Below are positions 1 through 14,205 of a stretch of DNA of 64,000 bases, piece by piece. The stretch spans positions 248,001 through 312,000 of the forward strand of contig NW_002476212.1 in the NCBI RefSeq assembly GCF_000189635.1, read 5' to 3'. The position numbers and the translations under genes were made by a program. Under the pieces are notes generated by a model. The model had not been told where the DNA came from. It saw only the letters and a list, made by a program, of their open reading frames with translations, and did not search any database. Numbering within the stretch: the first letter of the stretch is position 1; every line of letters begins with the position of its first letter. The DNA comes from Tetrahymena thermophila SB210. Its lineage: Eukaryota; Ciliophora; Oligohymenophorea; Hymenostomatida; Tetrahymenidae.

Positions 1-3000
1 AATAATAGTCAATACTTATATAATAATGAGGACACTAGCTAAAATTAAAATATTATATTTGATGATCTTTAACCATACTAGTACTATGAAGAAATATTAA
101 AACATGCACTAGATCCTCAAAATCATAATTTAGTAAACTTTTAATTATGCTTTATGTAAAATTTAATTAATAAATAAATACATAAATTAATAGATTTAAG
201 AAGATGAAACAAATTATGTAAAATTTAATTCAAAATATTTATGCTAATTATTTTTTAGGATAAAGGTATGAAAATCTTATCTGATAATATTCTCATTTAG
301 AAGCTTTCCCTTTAATTTGAACAACATAGATTTAAAAGATAAATCACATGCTATGAAAATCTAATTCAATAATTTTATGTAGTATTTTATCCAAATTTTA
401 AAGAAAATGTTTTTTCTTAAGGTAGCTTTGGCTAGTAATTTAGGCTTGCTGTTTTAAAATTAGAAAACGATTCTATTATTTACTCTATATTTTATGATAA
501 TTTTAGCTAGAAGTTTATCAATGTTTATTTCTTAATTAAAAAAGTAGAATTTGGTAGATTTTACCAATCAAATTAGTAATTATCTAGAATTTAGTTATTA
601 GACTCAATTTTTTGTAAAATAATAAGCTTTAATGAATACCATTGCTCTATAATGGAAGAAGCCTTTGATTTGTCTTTCAAATAATTGTTAAAGTATTCTA
701 AAAACAGATTTAATTAAATAGATAAGCTTAACTTTTTAATGTAGTTAATAGATTTTGCTTTAATTTTTGATGAGTTAGAATTATATTACAGTCAATATGA
801 TCAACACAATGTGGGTTTAGACTGCAGAGAGTCAAAATTTATTGTCAGGTTAAGAAAAATATTTATATTGAAAAAATACGATAATTCTTTTGACAAAAGA
901 ATGATACTCTACAAAGAAATTTACTGCATCCTTGAGCTAGTCTAGAAGATAGAAACATGTTAGCCTGAAGAAAATATATTTTATAATAATTTTATGAGTA
1001 AGTTTATTGAAGATTTTTAAAGTAGAGGAGTTTGTTAATAGGAAGTTATTTCATTTTTTTAAAAGTATTGTAAAAGTGTTCTTCAGCATTACCCTATTAT
1101 TAACCTGCACTATTTATAAATATATATTTAAGATCACAAATTGCTTTACTAATAAAATGATGAGGTGGAATAAGCTTAATTTTATAAAAAATATTTAAAG
1201 TTACCTGAAGAAAATTCTAATTAAGAAATACTCTAAAATTAAAATAATTGCAAGATATTTAATTATTTTAAAAATTAGAGTTTTTCCAAAGGAGATTTGT
1301 AATAAAATAAACAAGATACTCAAAGCTATGAAAATTGCTAAAATAATTTAAATATTTAAATATTTGAAATTCAATAAAATGCTTCACATACTAATAATGA
1401 TAAATTATCTGAAGAGAAATTATTAAGTAATAATTAACCTACTTTGGAGGAGATTAAATAAATATAAAATATATAGTAAAAACAAGATTTTTAAAAAGCT
1501 GTTAAGAATCTTTCTAAGCTGTTTTATATAGACATAACACCTATTTTACATGTAAGATTTTGTTTATATTTTTTTATCATTATCTTTAATAATTATTTTT
1601 ATAGCCTTATGGACTGACGAAATAAACTATAACCTATCCTGTTGACACAGACTTTTCTTTTTCGTTTGATATAAAAAATAGCAATTTTTAGCGATTTAGA
1701 TAAAATAATGAATTATATGAAGAAAAATTGATATCTTAATATCAAATTAAAGATTTTATTAACAGGACTTAAAATTTAATCACACAATTAAATGATATTT
1801 CTAAAATAAATAACAATCATTTAGAATTCGAAAAAAATCTCAAATCTAATACTGAATAGGATATTTAAGTAAAAAATTTTTGTAAAGTCAATACTTAGGA
1901 CTGTTTAATATAATTATTTGATAAAAAATTTAACATTAGATATAGCATAATCTCTATACCATGCACTTTACATTTTTACATGACACATCAAAGAGTTTTA
2001 TCAATAAATTCAGATTCTAATTTAACTAGATTTGTTTGTAAAGTTGGGTTCATAGACTATGAAAATCAACACATATACATAATAGATGGGAAATATAACC
2101 TAGATGACTTGAAATATGTTTATGTAAGGAATAACGCTTGCATTTAAGAAATAACATTAAGGCAAATACTTAATTAAATGTTGAAAATATTATTCTATTT
2201 TTTAGAAAATAAATTCTATCTAACAAATTTTAAACTAAATGCCTTTAGTATGTTTCAATCTTAAGTAATTTAAAATAATTTTTACTTAAAATACAACTAA
2301 GCCTACTCTATAACTAAAAGCTTAAATTATTGGGCTTAGATGATGGTCTATAACGGATATTTTTCATCTTCATTTTAAAAAATAGAAAATTATAAAAATT
2401 AAAAAAACATTTTGTTTGAATTCACAGAAGAGCATTATCTTTTTTTTTCTATAAAATTTTTTATTCACTAAGTACTTAAACTAGTTTTTAGTTTAGATAG
2501 CTCAATAAATTCAAACGACGATCAAGAATCATTTACATTAGAGAATAGCTAAATTGAAAAACTCAAAAAAATATTTAGCAAGGAACTATCTGATTTTATT
2601 TTATTTTTCCTTGATAAAAATAAATAATAATTTGATAAATAAGTTATGTTTTCTCTAATAGCAAACATTCTGCCTGAATAGCAAGTTTAGGAAACAATTT
2701 AATTGATTTATCTTAGTTAAACTGAGCAAACAATCATCAAAAACTATTTTTCTTGTCCAACTCAGCTTAATAAACTTGCTTTACTCTATTATTAACATTC
2801 AAATCAACCAGAAGTGCTAATAAAGGAATCTGTTTAAACAAATACTCTCTGCTAAATTATGAGAGGATTGAAATAAATTATTTAAAATAATACACAGATC
2901 AGTGATACCTCAATAGAGTTAATTTTAAAGTTCTTTTTTGATATTTTTAAAGACAAATAAAATAAATTTGATAATCATATCAAACCTATAGCAAATGAAG

Positions 3001-6000
3001 ATTTGCTAAATAATCCGAGATATTGTTTCCTAAGGTTTATATTTTTTTTACTTAATAATCAAAAGCATGAATTATTTTGGAAATTTTACTAAAGCTAAAT
3101 AGAAAGTGAGTGTGAAAAAATATTTTTTAAAAACATTCTTCTTTTAACATAAGAGAGCAAAAATATTTTTCAAAAACAAATTGATGATAATGCCTTGTAA
3201 TACCTTGAAAATAATCTAATTTAATTAAAAAACAATAAAGATATAGCATATCTCATAATTAGAAGTTTAATTCAACCAGCTTTTTTAAATATTGATAATC
3301 TAACTAAATTAAATAGTAAGCCAACTTTATTTGATTTTGAAGATTGTGGAAACTATTTTTTATAAGATTTGTTCTCTAATTCTTACATGTAAATTTTGGA
3401 AAAGCTAAAATAAGGTTCCATTTTTAAAAAGATATCCCATGATCCTGCAATCAACCAAAGCTAACAATTAATAATATAATAGATATATTGCATGTCTGCT
3501 ATTAATCTAACTAAGTATTCAAACTAAGAAGTTCAGGAACAATTGTAAATACTAGAAAATTTATACAAAAATAGTATAAAATTAGAATAAAAGAGTTGTA
3601 ATTTTGTAGAAGCAACAAAAACTATGTTAAAATAAAAGGCTTTAAATATATCTTAATACTACCTTGATAGAAATCCTTAATTAATAAAATACTATTCAGA
3701 ACTTAACCTAAAATAAAATAAAAATTAGATGTAATTATATAATTATAAAATACTGCAATTAAAGATACAAGAAGGTAAAATTTTTATATTTCATTTATTT
3801 TATTAATCTTAAAACAATTATAAAATATACAAAGTAGCTTTAATATGTTACTTGAAAAATGTATCATCAAAATTTTCAGATGTTTTCATAATTAATTTTA
3901 AAAAAATTTGAAAATAAATAATAAAATACTTTTTTATTTTTATATTTTACAAGGGAAGAAATAAGGTTTTTAAAAATTTTTTAATTATTTAAATTAAAAT
4001 TATAACTTAAAATTTATCTATTCTTATAATTTAAAAGCTTAAACTTAGATCAATTAGCCTTATATTTCATTTCCAGAGCAAGATAGTTAAAGCTAAATTG
4101 ACTTATAAAACTCTTAAAAATCATATGACGAATTTTTAAGAAAATTTTAAAATTTAGAAAATGTAATAATTGAATCAAATTTAATATAAAAAAAGCAGAT
4201 ATTGGAATTCTATAAGAATGATGTGGAGGATTAATTATAATAATAAACTAAATGCTATGAATAAATATAGAATTTAAAAAGTGATAGCCAAAATTAAACA
4301 AATTATTACTTTAAAACTGAAGAATACTAACAACTTTAGCTATAAAATGAATAAAATATATAGACTAAATAAATTATAAACAATGAAAAATAATAAAATT
4401 TATTAAATGATACTTAAGAATATAAATAAAATATTTAAATAATTTTTTTAGAAAATTAGTCTGCTACCTTTTAATTAAAATCTATCTCAAATGAAATGAA
4501 AAAAACTACAAAAACTTAAGATTTTAATTTTCAATCTGGAATGTTTGGATAAGGTAAAAATGATACAACAATTGAAATATTATAATCTTAAAATACTTAA
4601 AATGAATTAACATAAGGATTTCAAGAACTTGACAGCTAATCTGATATATCTTATAATTAAAAATAATGGTCATAATTGTACTTCAACTCTTATTTACCTT
4701 CATTGTAAAGATTTGGCACGTAGATGAGCAAAATATCGATTAGCAAAACAAATATATCTCAATTATCTAAAATAGGAGAATTAGGAAAGGGAGGATAAGC
4801 AACAGTGGAAATTTATTATGATTTTTAATAAAAAAAGAGATACGCACTTAAATATTTTAAATAACAGTAATACTATTAAAATGAAAAATGCTTTCATTAG
4901 ATAATTGTATAATAAGAAAATAGTTTTTATTTATTCAGTTATATTTGTAAATTGCTTGATTATTCTGATAACGAAAATAAATTGCTTTTTGAAACAGGAA
5001 TATTCAGTTTATATCAATTAAAGTAGTAAAGACCCATTTAGATAAGTGAACTAGTTGATATATTAAAATCTCTACTTTAATTTAATATCTAAATGAATAA
5101 GGCCTATTTGTTTCATGGAGATATAACTCCCTTTAATGCTGTAATATTTTAAGACCAAAACGAATAAAAAGCTTAAAAGATGTTTGGATTTTTTTCATCT
5201 GCATCTATCATTTAGATTAAAGTTATCGATTTTGTCACTTATTCAAAATAATGCTCACATTATTACAATTACAAGACAGACTCATTTAAATATATGGATT
5301 ATGAAAAAACAAATTTAGATTGGAATAAAATTCTCTTTGCAGAGACTTACAGTGTGTGTAAAACAGTTTACTACTTGATGTAGTAAGATCTACAATAACA
5401 AGTAGATTAGTTTAATTTAGATATTGATTAAGTTATGAAAATTAGCGAACAAACTTCAATACTTAAAAAATTGATAATATTTTTGAGTATGTTTATTTAA
5501 GAGAATAAAGTAAAAACAATATTGTCTTAAGATGGAATATCAGTAGATTTATTAAAGTATTTTTTTTCTCAATTTTTTGGTAAAATAAGTTGTAAAAATA
5601 AATATATAAAAATTGAAACTTTGAATTTACTAAAAAATCATCAATGGTAAAATATTACTAATATAAAATAGATGCATTAAACTGATGATATTGAATGCAA
5701 AATCATGAAAGCTTTTTACTATAAAAATAAGCTAAATGAGCATTTTTCATTTAACAGCAATGACAGTCTTTAGCAAAAGATAAAAAAAATAGACAATCTA
5801 TTAGAATAGATATTGATTCTACCTATATATGAAAGTTTTGATAGAAAGTTATTAGCTACTATTTACAATATTGTATAAAATTATCATTAGTTAGCTAATG
5901 AGACTCTTGAGTAATTTATTCAACTAGCTTGTTTTCTTTATTCTCATAAACCAGTTGATGACTCCTTTTATGCTCCAATTATTAATAAAATACTTATATA

Positions 6001-6614
6001 TATTAATGATTAACCAATCTAACAGTCCAAATTAATTACATTTATGATAAAAATATTTTAAAATATAAAAGATTAAGTAGGACCTACAGATTATTCAGAA
6101 TATATGATATAAAATTTGATATAATTAACTCAAAATATAGAAACTCCTTTTTATATTTTTATTTATGAATTTTTCTTTGGCATAGTATTTGACAATTAAG
6201 AGGTATTTAAAAAGTTCTCAAAAGAAATGTAAATAAAATTAAAAATAATTTTTTTATTTATTATTTTTAAAAAATAGTTTTTCCTTACTGAAATGTCTCT
6301 TATTAAAACCTAATTTGAATAGCTTTTAAAAATACATATTCATGCAATATCAAATATAATTTCATCATATTTATTTAGAGAATGAACATGAATTATTTTG
6401 TTCATTATTTTTAGAGTTTCAAGCATTAATTAGAGATCTTGAAACATAATTAGATTACGATACTATTAAATTGTATAATCTGCATTAATCTTTTCTCTAA
6501 AAAAATGAAGATTAGAAATTTGAAAAGTGCTATAATACTGAATAGTCTCTCTCTAACAGCTGTAAAAGAATTCAAAAACATTTACAAAATATAGAAAAAA
6601 GTCTCATTCATTGA
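1..6614 (+). CDS. Giant protein with two kinase-like regions (5' partial)
   Basis: At least 2068 residues; the 5' end lies upstream of the window. Inferred introns are 133-258, 1552-1604, 3775-3953 and 6229-6277, and all phases agree to the TGA at 6612. Seen: an N-terminal kinase-like start, GSFG at 421 followed by AVLK, with no recognisable catalytic loop. A second, clearer kinase-like domain in the C-terminal half has a glycine loop GKGGQATV (4784-4807), lysine motif YALK (about 4843), catalytic loop HGDITPFN (about 5117) and VIDFV where DFG is expected (about 5227). Known: HGD replaces HRD in some active kinases such as Bub1, but loss of the DFG glycine often marks weak or dead kinases. 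The linker from about 3960 to 4740 is rich in Q, N and K. Inference: tandem pseudokinase or atypical kinase. Its substrate and pathway are unknown. The first intron is the least certain. Confidence 0.75.
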
Positions 6615-7734
6615 CATTAAATATAAATGAATTTCTTTTAAAAGTATTCACCAATTTAAACTTTCTAAAATTTTTAATAATACCCAAAAAATATTCTATT
6701 TTTAATTATCAATAAATATTTTGTTTAATCTATTCTGTAGAATTCTTTCAAGTTATATAAAAATATTCATAGATTATAAAAATATTTATTTTATGTTTGG
6801 CAATATTTTTACCTAATTCAAACAAACTATAAAAATTATTAATTTAAAATATTTTTTTATTCTCGATTTAAATTTATTAATGATTGATTGCATTAGATTT
6901 AATTAATTAATGAATTAATTACAATATTAATATTCTAAAAAAAATCTGTCATTTATCTAAAAGAAAATTTTCTTATTTTTGTTTTTTTTTAGAATGATAA
7001 ATCAATAAATAATAAGACAGACAAATGTGAAAATAAATTTTTTGTTTACAAGATATTTAAAATTTTTTAATTTTTTCAATACTTTAAAATAAATAGAATG
7101 ACTTTGATTGTTTTCTCAAAAATTATTATTTAATTAATAAAAATCTAAAAAAATATTTAAAAAAAATTAAAGTTAACATAGAATAAATAAAAATAATAAA
7201 ATTATTATAATATTTAAAAGTAAATATCATCCGAATAAAAAAATTAATGAGCAAAACGAATCATCATATTCCAAAAAATAGCTTTTACTTGACCTTAGTT
7301 AATTAACAATACGCACTATAAAAACATTTTAAAGATATTTTATTTTTATTAAAAAAAATAAACAGTTTTAAAAATAAAAAGAATATTAATTATTTTCTTC
7401 TATTTTGTTTGCATATTAGAATTTGACAATTTATTTTACAATTCTCGATTTAAAATTTAAAAATGTAAGCACTAAGAATAGTAATGCTTATTACGTGATT
7501 TATATACAAAAAAATTATATACCTTAGATTACAGCATAATAATCAATTATTAGATTATTAATAATCAATTATTAGATTAACAATGAGAGAATGATTCTGG
7601 TTTGATATTAAATTATTAATTTAGAAGCCAAGTATGATAATATATTGCATTGAATTAAAGATTAGAGTTTTTAATTCTGTGCACACAATTAATTCATAAA
7701 AGAATACTTTAATTTAGAAATTAAAATAAGAAAA
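6615..7734. other. Intergenic, AT-rich
   Basis: No open frame with coding character was seen on either strand. It contains a short direct repeat at 7537-7579 and probably the 3' and 5' untranslated regions of the flanking genes. No RNA gene was recognised. Confidence 0.6.
7537..7579. repeat. Direct repeat, two copies
   Basis: The unit ATAATCAATTATTAGATTA occurs twice almost back to back, about 160 bp upstream of the start codon of the next gene. No function is evident. Confidence 0.6.
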
Positions 7735-10700
7735 ATGACAAATTATTTTCTAAAATTAATTTTTTTGTATTAGATAATTGTATTCGTTTATAGCTTATAG
7801 CCTTACTCTAATATACAAAGGAAATAGCTTACTCATCAATATGTAATACAGCCTTGTTAAGTATAGCCTGATGAAGTAGCTTATACAACTTAATTTTCCA
7901 CACTTTTTCCTAATGCTAATCAAGCTCAAAACTTAACTATATCTGGATGGTTTTTATTGTATGGGTACTAATCAAATAATTATGTAATATTTTCGGTTCA
8001 TGAATAAAACTAATCAGTGATGGCTCTCTTAGTTAATCTTAAAGATAATTAATTCATTTTCAATCTATTGGGAACAAATGGCATTACTCAAAATACTTAA
8101 ATTAAAGCTAATAGGTGGTTTTTTATGGTTGTTACTCTAAGTTGTATCTCTGGGAATATCTAAGTTAATGGTGGAGCATATTTTTATAATAGTTATATAA
8201 ATTTGTCTGGCATGTCAAAAGCATATTAAAATTCATATTTGCAATTGTAAAATATGGAATTCAATTCCGGAAATCCTCCTCAAAGATTGAATATCTAACC
8301 TTCTTGTTCTTTATACAAATAACTAGCTATTTTAATAGACAGCTATAACTCTATATAATCAACTTCTAAGATTGAAGATTATTTAGCAAAATAGGAGTCC
8401 AGTTTAATAATGCATTATGATTATTTTTACTCCTAATAAAATCCAGGAAAATTATTAAGTGATGTTGGAACTAAATATTAGATGCTAAATATACAAGACT
8501 AATTGCAAAACAATACTATTTGCTCAACAAACCATTTAGATACGTAAACAATTGAATTAGAAGGATTGAATGAATTTATTTTTTCATTTTTTATTAAATT
8601 TGAAAAAATTGCAAGTTTTAATTTTCTAACTCTTTTACTTCCTAATTATTTAGTTACTTTTACATAATATTTTAACTTTATTCAATTTGGATCTGCACAA
8701 GTTTAATTCGATATATCCAAGTGGGTTTAAGTAATTATTCATTATAGCTAGTATAGCACTGCACCATTATCTTTAATTATCTCGGGATATGAGTAAAATA
8801 TGCAGTCCATTTCATTTACTGCTGGCACTTAAGTAGCCCAACTAAAATTTAAATAAGATAGCAATAATAAATATTAGTTAAACCACATCAGAATTTATAA
8901 AGGCTCATTAATTTATTCCAATCAAAATTGCTTTCTTTAAAGTGCAGATGGCTCTTGCATACTCTGCAAACAGAATTATCTTTTAGATTTTTAAAACGAT
9001 ATGAGCTGTGTTATTAAAAGTTAAATTAACACAGATACAGAAATAAATGGCATAAAAGATTGGAATCCGCCAAGAAAAATTTGTCCCTTAAAAATGGTAA
9101 GTGATAACTCTTCACCAGATGGGTGCAAATGCATAGCTGGGTATTATCTTTAAGGTTAATAATGTGTTTTATGTCCAAGCTATTGCAGATAATGTAGTAA
9201 CCCAAACGATTGTAACCTAACAAGAGATAGTAGTGGAAATTGTTTAGATCCAAAAGCTTTTGATGATGGTAATCAATGTATACTGCCTTTTTTTATAATC
9301 CCTTAAAATAATAAATTTAGATATGTTATGAAAAAACCTGATTTCGGTTAAACTTGCTCTAACATGGATGTTTAGTCAAAATATTAGTATTATGGATCAA
9401 ATTTTAACTTATAATAAGATGATTCCTTTTTCTTTTCTTTCACTTTATCAGTAATGAGTCTTAATGGTAAAATAAATAAAACTACTCTAGCTTGGATAAA
9501 GTAAAGTTCGATTTTTTTACTTGAAATTATTTTAAAATATGTCTCAGACACAAACGGAGTACCTCTACTAACTGTACAATTCAACATAAAAAACAAATTC
9601 TTTAAAGACTACGTTTTTTTTATTTCAGATCCAGCGTGGATAGGATTTTGGACTGATAATTATAATTATTTGCTAATATTTAGATCTAATTAAATAAATA
9701 ATTAATTTTAATTTACTGATACAGATCCGTTTTTTTCTTCTCCAGATTTACAATTCTGCATAGGATATTGCGATTAGCTTATAAATGGTTGTCTATCTTT
9801 ACTAAGTAATTCTATAACATTTATTAGAAACCTATAATATTCTACCTAGTAAGGTATAGATTAAATGTTTTCGTTATATCAAGATGACTCACCATTAATA
9901 GGAATCTACAAATTTGATTAGAAATATTCAAATTTTTTAAAAGAAATAGTTAATTCAGGAACTAATAACCCTAGTGTAAAGCTTATTTTCAGCTAAAATC
10001 TTTAAAAATATAACAAATATTAGGGATTTTAAATATCTCAGAGTGTTTAGGCTACTTTAACGTATTCTAGTAATAGTTATGGAATAACAACTATTTCATT
10101 AAACCTTGAAATAGACTCAGATTATTAATTTTCTTAATTTTTATTTATTAATCTTTCTTTCCTTACAGGCGGGTACTCATTTTAAGTATTTCTTGTACCT
10201 GATTATTTATAAAACGTAATCAGAGTCAGACTCTGTTTTGATTCTTAGTGTTTCTCTACACAACAAGCCGTTCTTCTTTTTGATTAATCTAATTTCTTTT
10301 TTTTTACTTTCATTGCAGACTTAAAGTAAATGTATAAATAATACGTGCTCCTATATAAAGTAGATGTTGTCTGCAATTATATTTTAGAGAAATTCACTTT
10401 TGCGAGTTAAAAAACAAATTTTCAATTAGGCTTAATAACCTTTGGATCAAACACATCTTCATTTTAAATTTTCTTAGATAATATAAATATTTATAGCTAA
10501 AACGGGTTTGTGTATTATGATTTGACTTAAACAGATCCATGTCATATCTATATTAATATTTCTAATACCAAATGTCTCCATTTAAAAAGATAGTACCTTT
10601 ATTTTAACAATACAATAATTACTTAGTAAAAATGTTCTTAGCTTTCTAAAACCACTTAGAATATACCTGTAATAAATTTAAAAGATTAAACTTGTGATTT

Positions 10701-13017
10701 AATAATACCTCTATCTCCAACTTAATATTTATGTGGAAATGGACAGTATATTAAAGGCTAATTTGTATGCACTTTATGTAAAGATATAAATGCTAATCCA
10801 TTAAAATAATGCTTATAGTGTAAATCACATTTTTTTTATGATAAAATAACCTAAGTATGTTAAGAATGTGACTAGCAGTGCTAAGAATGTGTTGATAATA
10901 GCAGTTAATGCACTTAATGTTAATACATAAATTAAATTACTCCTTCGTGTGATTGCATTTCTTAGCCTCTAAAAGGATAAAATTCATGTTAATGCAATTA
11001 TAAGTGTGGTTCTTGTAGTTATTTAAACTCTGATAGTTGCATAACTTGCTCTTCGGATAAGAGAGTTATGCCAAACTGCTTATGTGATAGCTAATATGTT
11101 GAAGTAAATAATGAATGCATTAGTTTAAATTGCAGTTCTAAGTGTTAGAGCTGTAACTTAAACGCTAATAACTGCAATAAATGTTCTGTCAATAGAATAA
11201 ATCCACCACTGTGTAATTGCATGGAAGGCTTTTAGGAAGATTAAAATGGAGTATGCTAGCCCTGTCCAACAGGTACTTTTTTTGACCCTAACTTAAAAAA
11301 TTGTTAAAGCTGCTCTTCTTAGTGTCTATTTTGTAACTAAAAAGAATGTTTGTAATGTGCTGATGAATTCGAAAAATAAGGATCATAGTGTGTGTGTTAG
11401 AATTAGCTTTTGTACTATTTAGACTAAAAAAACGTGCTAAAATGTTTAAAAATGATGGACTTATATTTAAAATCTTCTAAATAAAACAATAAATAATTAA
11501 TAAAATTTATATTTGATAAAAATCTTCTAAAGTTTAATCTTGAAAATATTGCCCTTAACAAAATAGTTAAAGTTTACATACCTGAAATTCCTGAAACATA
11601 TTATGATGTTATCAATCCAATTTATGATTTAAATACATTTTAATTAGAGATAAAAATAAATTAGAATTTTTATGCAACCTTGTGTGTAGTTATTATAATC
11701 AAAAATTAATTTTTCATAAGTGATGATGAATCATTCATTTTAGGTGATAGCTATGTTAATTTTAAAATGAATGTTGGAATAGGTCCCTTGGTATTAAAAG
11801 ATGAAAACTTGGATAACTTACATCTTGATAAAATAAATGGATAGTTAAGTGAATTTAAATAGTCTAATTCTGGAATATTTTAAATAATTAACTAATTTTA
11901 GATAGTATTTTACTTGTTAAACACTCTTCAACCTATCTCTTTATTCCTTTTACTTGATGTAATTTATCCTCCCTAACTGTATAAGCTATATTAGTTTATA
12001 GGAAATTTTGTATTTCCCTAAGTTCCTGATTATTTAGATGAGCCATCCTATTCAAATTTCAGGATTTTAGGTTTCCAAATAGATGGGGTTGATTCTAAAT
12101 AGCCAAATTTTGGAAAATTTAAAAACTACGGATTTTGTTTAAGTCTTTTAGTAAATATTCCTTTGGCTGTAATAAAATATTTTGTTTTGTTTTCGTCTTT
12201 ATTGCTAACTATAACAGTACAGCTTAGGCTTTTCTATAAAAACAATTTAGTTTAGAAAATAAAAATTTTTTTAATTTAAAGAATAAATAGTGATAATGAA
12301 GTGAGTCTTTCAATAATTACTATCTGCTGCTTTATTTAATTCATAGAAATCAATTAAGACTCTTATATTTATAGATAAGGATTTTATTTGGCTTTAATGT
12401 TTTTATCAATGTAAATAGTACTATTCTACTTTAATTATTAAAATGTAACAAAAAATAAAAGTGAGGGTAATGAATATTCTATCCTCTTTACAGAGAGATT
12501 AAAATGTAATTCTACACCACTTTAAAAGAGCTACTTTTTGATTTAAAATATAAAGAAATATTTATATGTCTTAATTGTGTGTTCCTTATTCAATTACCCT
12601 CTTACTATTTGCATAACTTGTGGAATACTTTTTTTAATTTCTGCTCTCTTGACAGCTTATATGACTCCTTATCATAATAAGCTGAGTAGGTCTGTAAAAT
12701 TTTTAGGAGAAATAGCTTTATCAGTAACATGGTTTCTCCATATCCCTTTGCTTTCAAAAGAGTAAATTTTTAAATCTTAAGCTATAATTGAAGACAGTGA
12801 CCTTAAATAGTATTTAGATTTAGGAAACGTTATTCTTGGTTTGTTGCTAGCATATAATCTCTTATTTTTTGTTTAGTTACTCTATGATCTATATAAATAT
12901 GTTGATAATTTTTTAAAGAAAAAAAAGCTTTAAAACTAAACAGCAGCAAATAATTAGTCTTAATTATCTGAAATGTAATTATTAAAAAAGCCTTGTAAAG
13001 GTAATATTATATTATGA
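7735..13017 (+). CDS. Large cysteine-rich transmembrane surface protein
   Basis: A single exon of 1760 residues, ATG at 7735 and TGA at 13015, open only in the ciliate code. Seen: a hydrophobic N-terminal signal-like stretch (about residues 3-19), then two long beta-rich extracellular-type regions with scattered aromatic residues. A first cysteine cluster lies around residues 400-500. A dense furin/EGF-like block of CxxC repeats lies around 980-1240 (DNA about 10680-11460), where runs such as CDQQCQEC and CNLNANNCNKC recur. The last ~380 residues hold several hydrophobic helices (for example around 12150-12240, 12385-12450, 12570-12670 and 12835-12900), then a short basic Q-rich tail. This matches a family of very large ciliate surface proteins with laminin-G-like and furin-like modules and C-terminal membrane helices. 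The extracellular ligand and role are unknown. The lack of introns in 5.3 kb is notable beside its neighbours. Confidence 0.85.
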
Positions 13018-14205
13018 TCTAAATATTTATTTCTCACTTCTGCTATTAAATAAAATAAAATTTTAAAAATTGTTTAATTTATTTATCATAATAAAAAATA
13101 TAATTAGTAATTTTATATAATCTTATAATATCTTTATCAACAAATAAATTATCATTTTGTCTAAATAAATTTAAAAATATTGTTTTATTCATTAGTACTA
13201 TCCAAACTTAAATAATCTAAATATTTATAAAATCTAATAGAATCGTATCTTTAAATCTATATCATACTAAATTCAGAAATAGGTGCATAAAGTAATTATA
13301 AGAAATGTTTGGTATTGATTTTAGACATAAATATAATATTAGTAATGAAAATCAAAAATAAAATTCTTAATTTAATATTTTATGTTTTCTTCCATCATAT
13401 TTTTGATAATCTATTAAAAAATACACAAATTTAGACAAATAAAATAAAAATTTTTTTACTATAGAAATCTTAACCATAGGATTAAATAATGAGTTTAAAA
13501 ATTAGAATCAATCATACGCAATTAAATAATTTTTCCTGAATTTTATATTATCTTTTTGTTCAGTAAAATTTGTCTCAAAATTTAACTTATCAAGCAAAAT
13601 TTAATTCTTTGTAATAATTAATCAATAAATAAACAAAATTTGGCATTTTTTTCAAATAAAACACTATAATTACATTTTGATAATTATTTTCTATAAATCT
13701 ACAATTTAAATATCTAAATATTACAAAAATAATGCCAAAAAGTAATAAATTTTATAGAACTAAATTAAGTGTTTGTTCAAATTTCAAATTATTTTTTATT
13801 ATTTTTGTATTTTGAAAAATAAACCTTGATTAGATAGAAATGCTTGAAATAATTAATTATTATTCAAGCATCTTCTTTTATTAAATTGCGTGATTAATTT
13901 GCTTAAGAGAAATAAATAATTCTTCAATTCAATCAAAATAATAAATTTTTCAAAAATGAATAATGATATAATGAAGGAATTAAATTTGAAATTTGTATGT
14001 TTTAATCAAATGATTCAAAAATTTTATTGACTGGATTTAAAGTTTGTAATCATTTATAATAAAAAATAATTAATTTATTTAATTTATTGGTTTCAAAATA
14101 AGATATCTACAGTCTTAATAATAATAATAATAAAAATAGCAATAGCTGTAAAGCAATCAAACAAGAAACAAATAAATTGCTAGTTGAAACATTATTTTCC
14201 ATAAA
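13018..14205. other. Intergenic, AT-rich
   Basis: Nothing coding was recognised. A short ATA/ATT trinucleotide run lies at about 14119-14133, just upstream of the next gene. Confidence 0.6.

Noticed and set aside
6371-6390. TGA at 6383-6385 as the stop of the kinase-like gene
   Set aside because: Splicing 6229-6277 shifts the frame so that this TGA is not read and the open frame continues to 6612.
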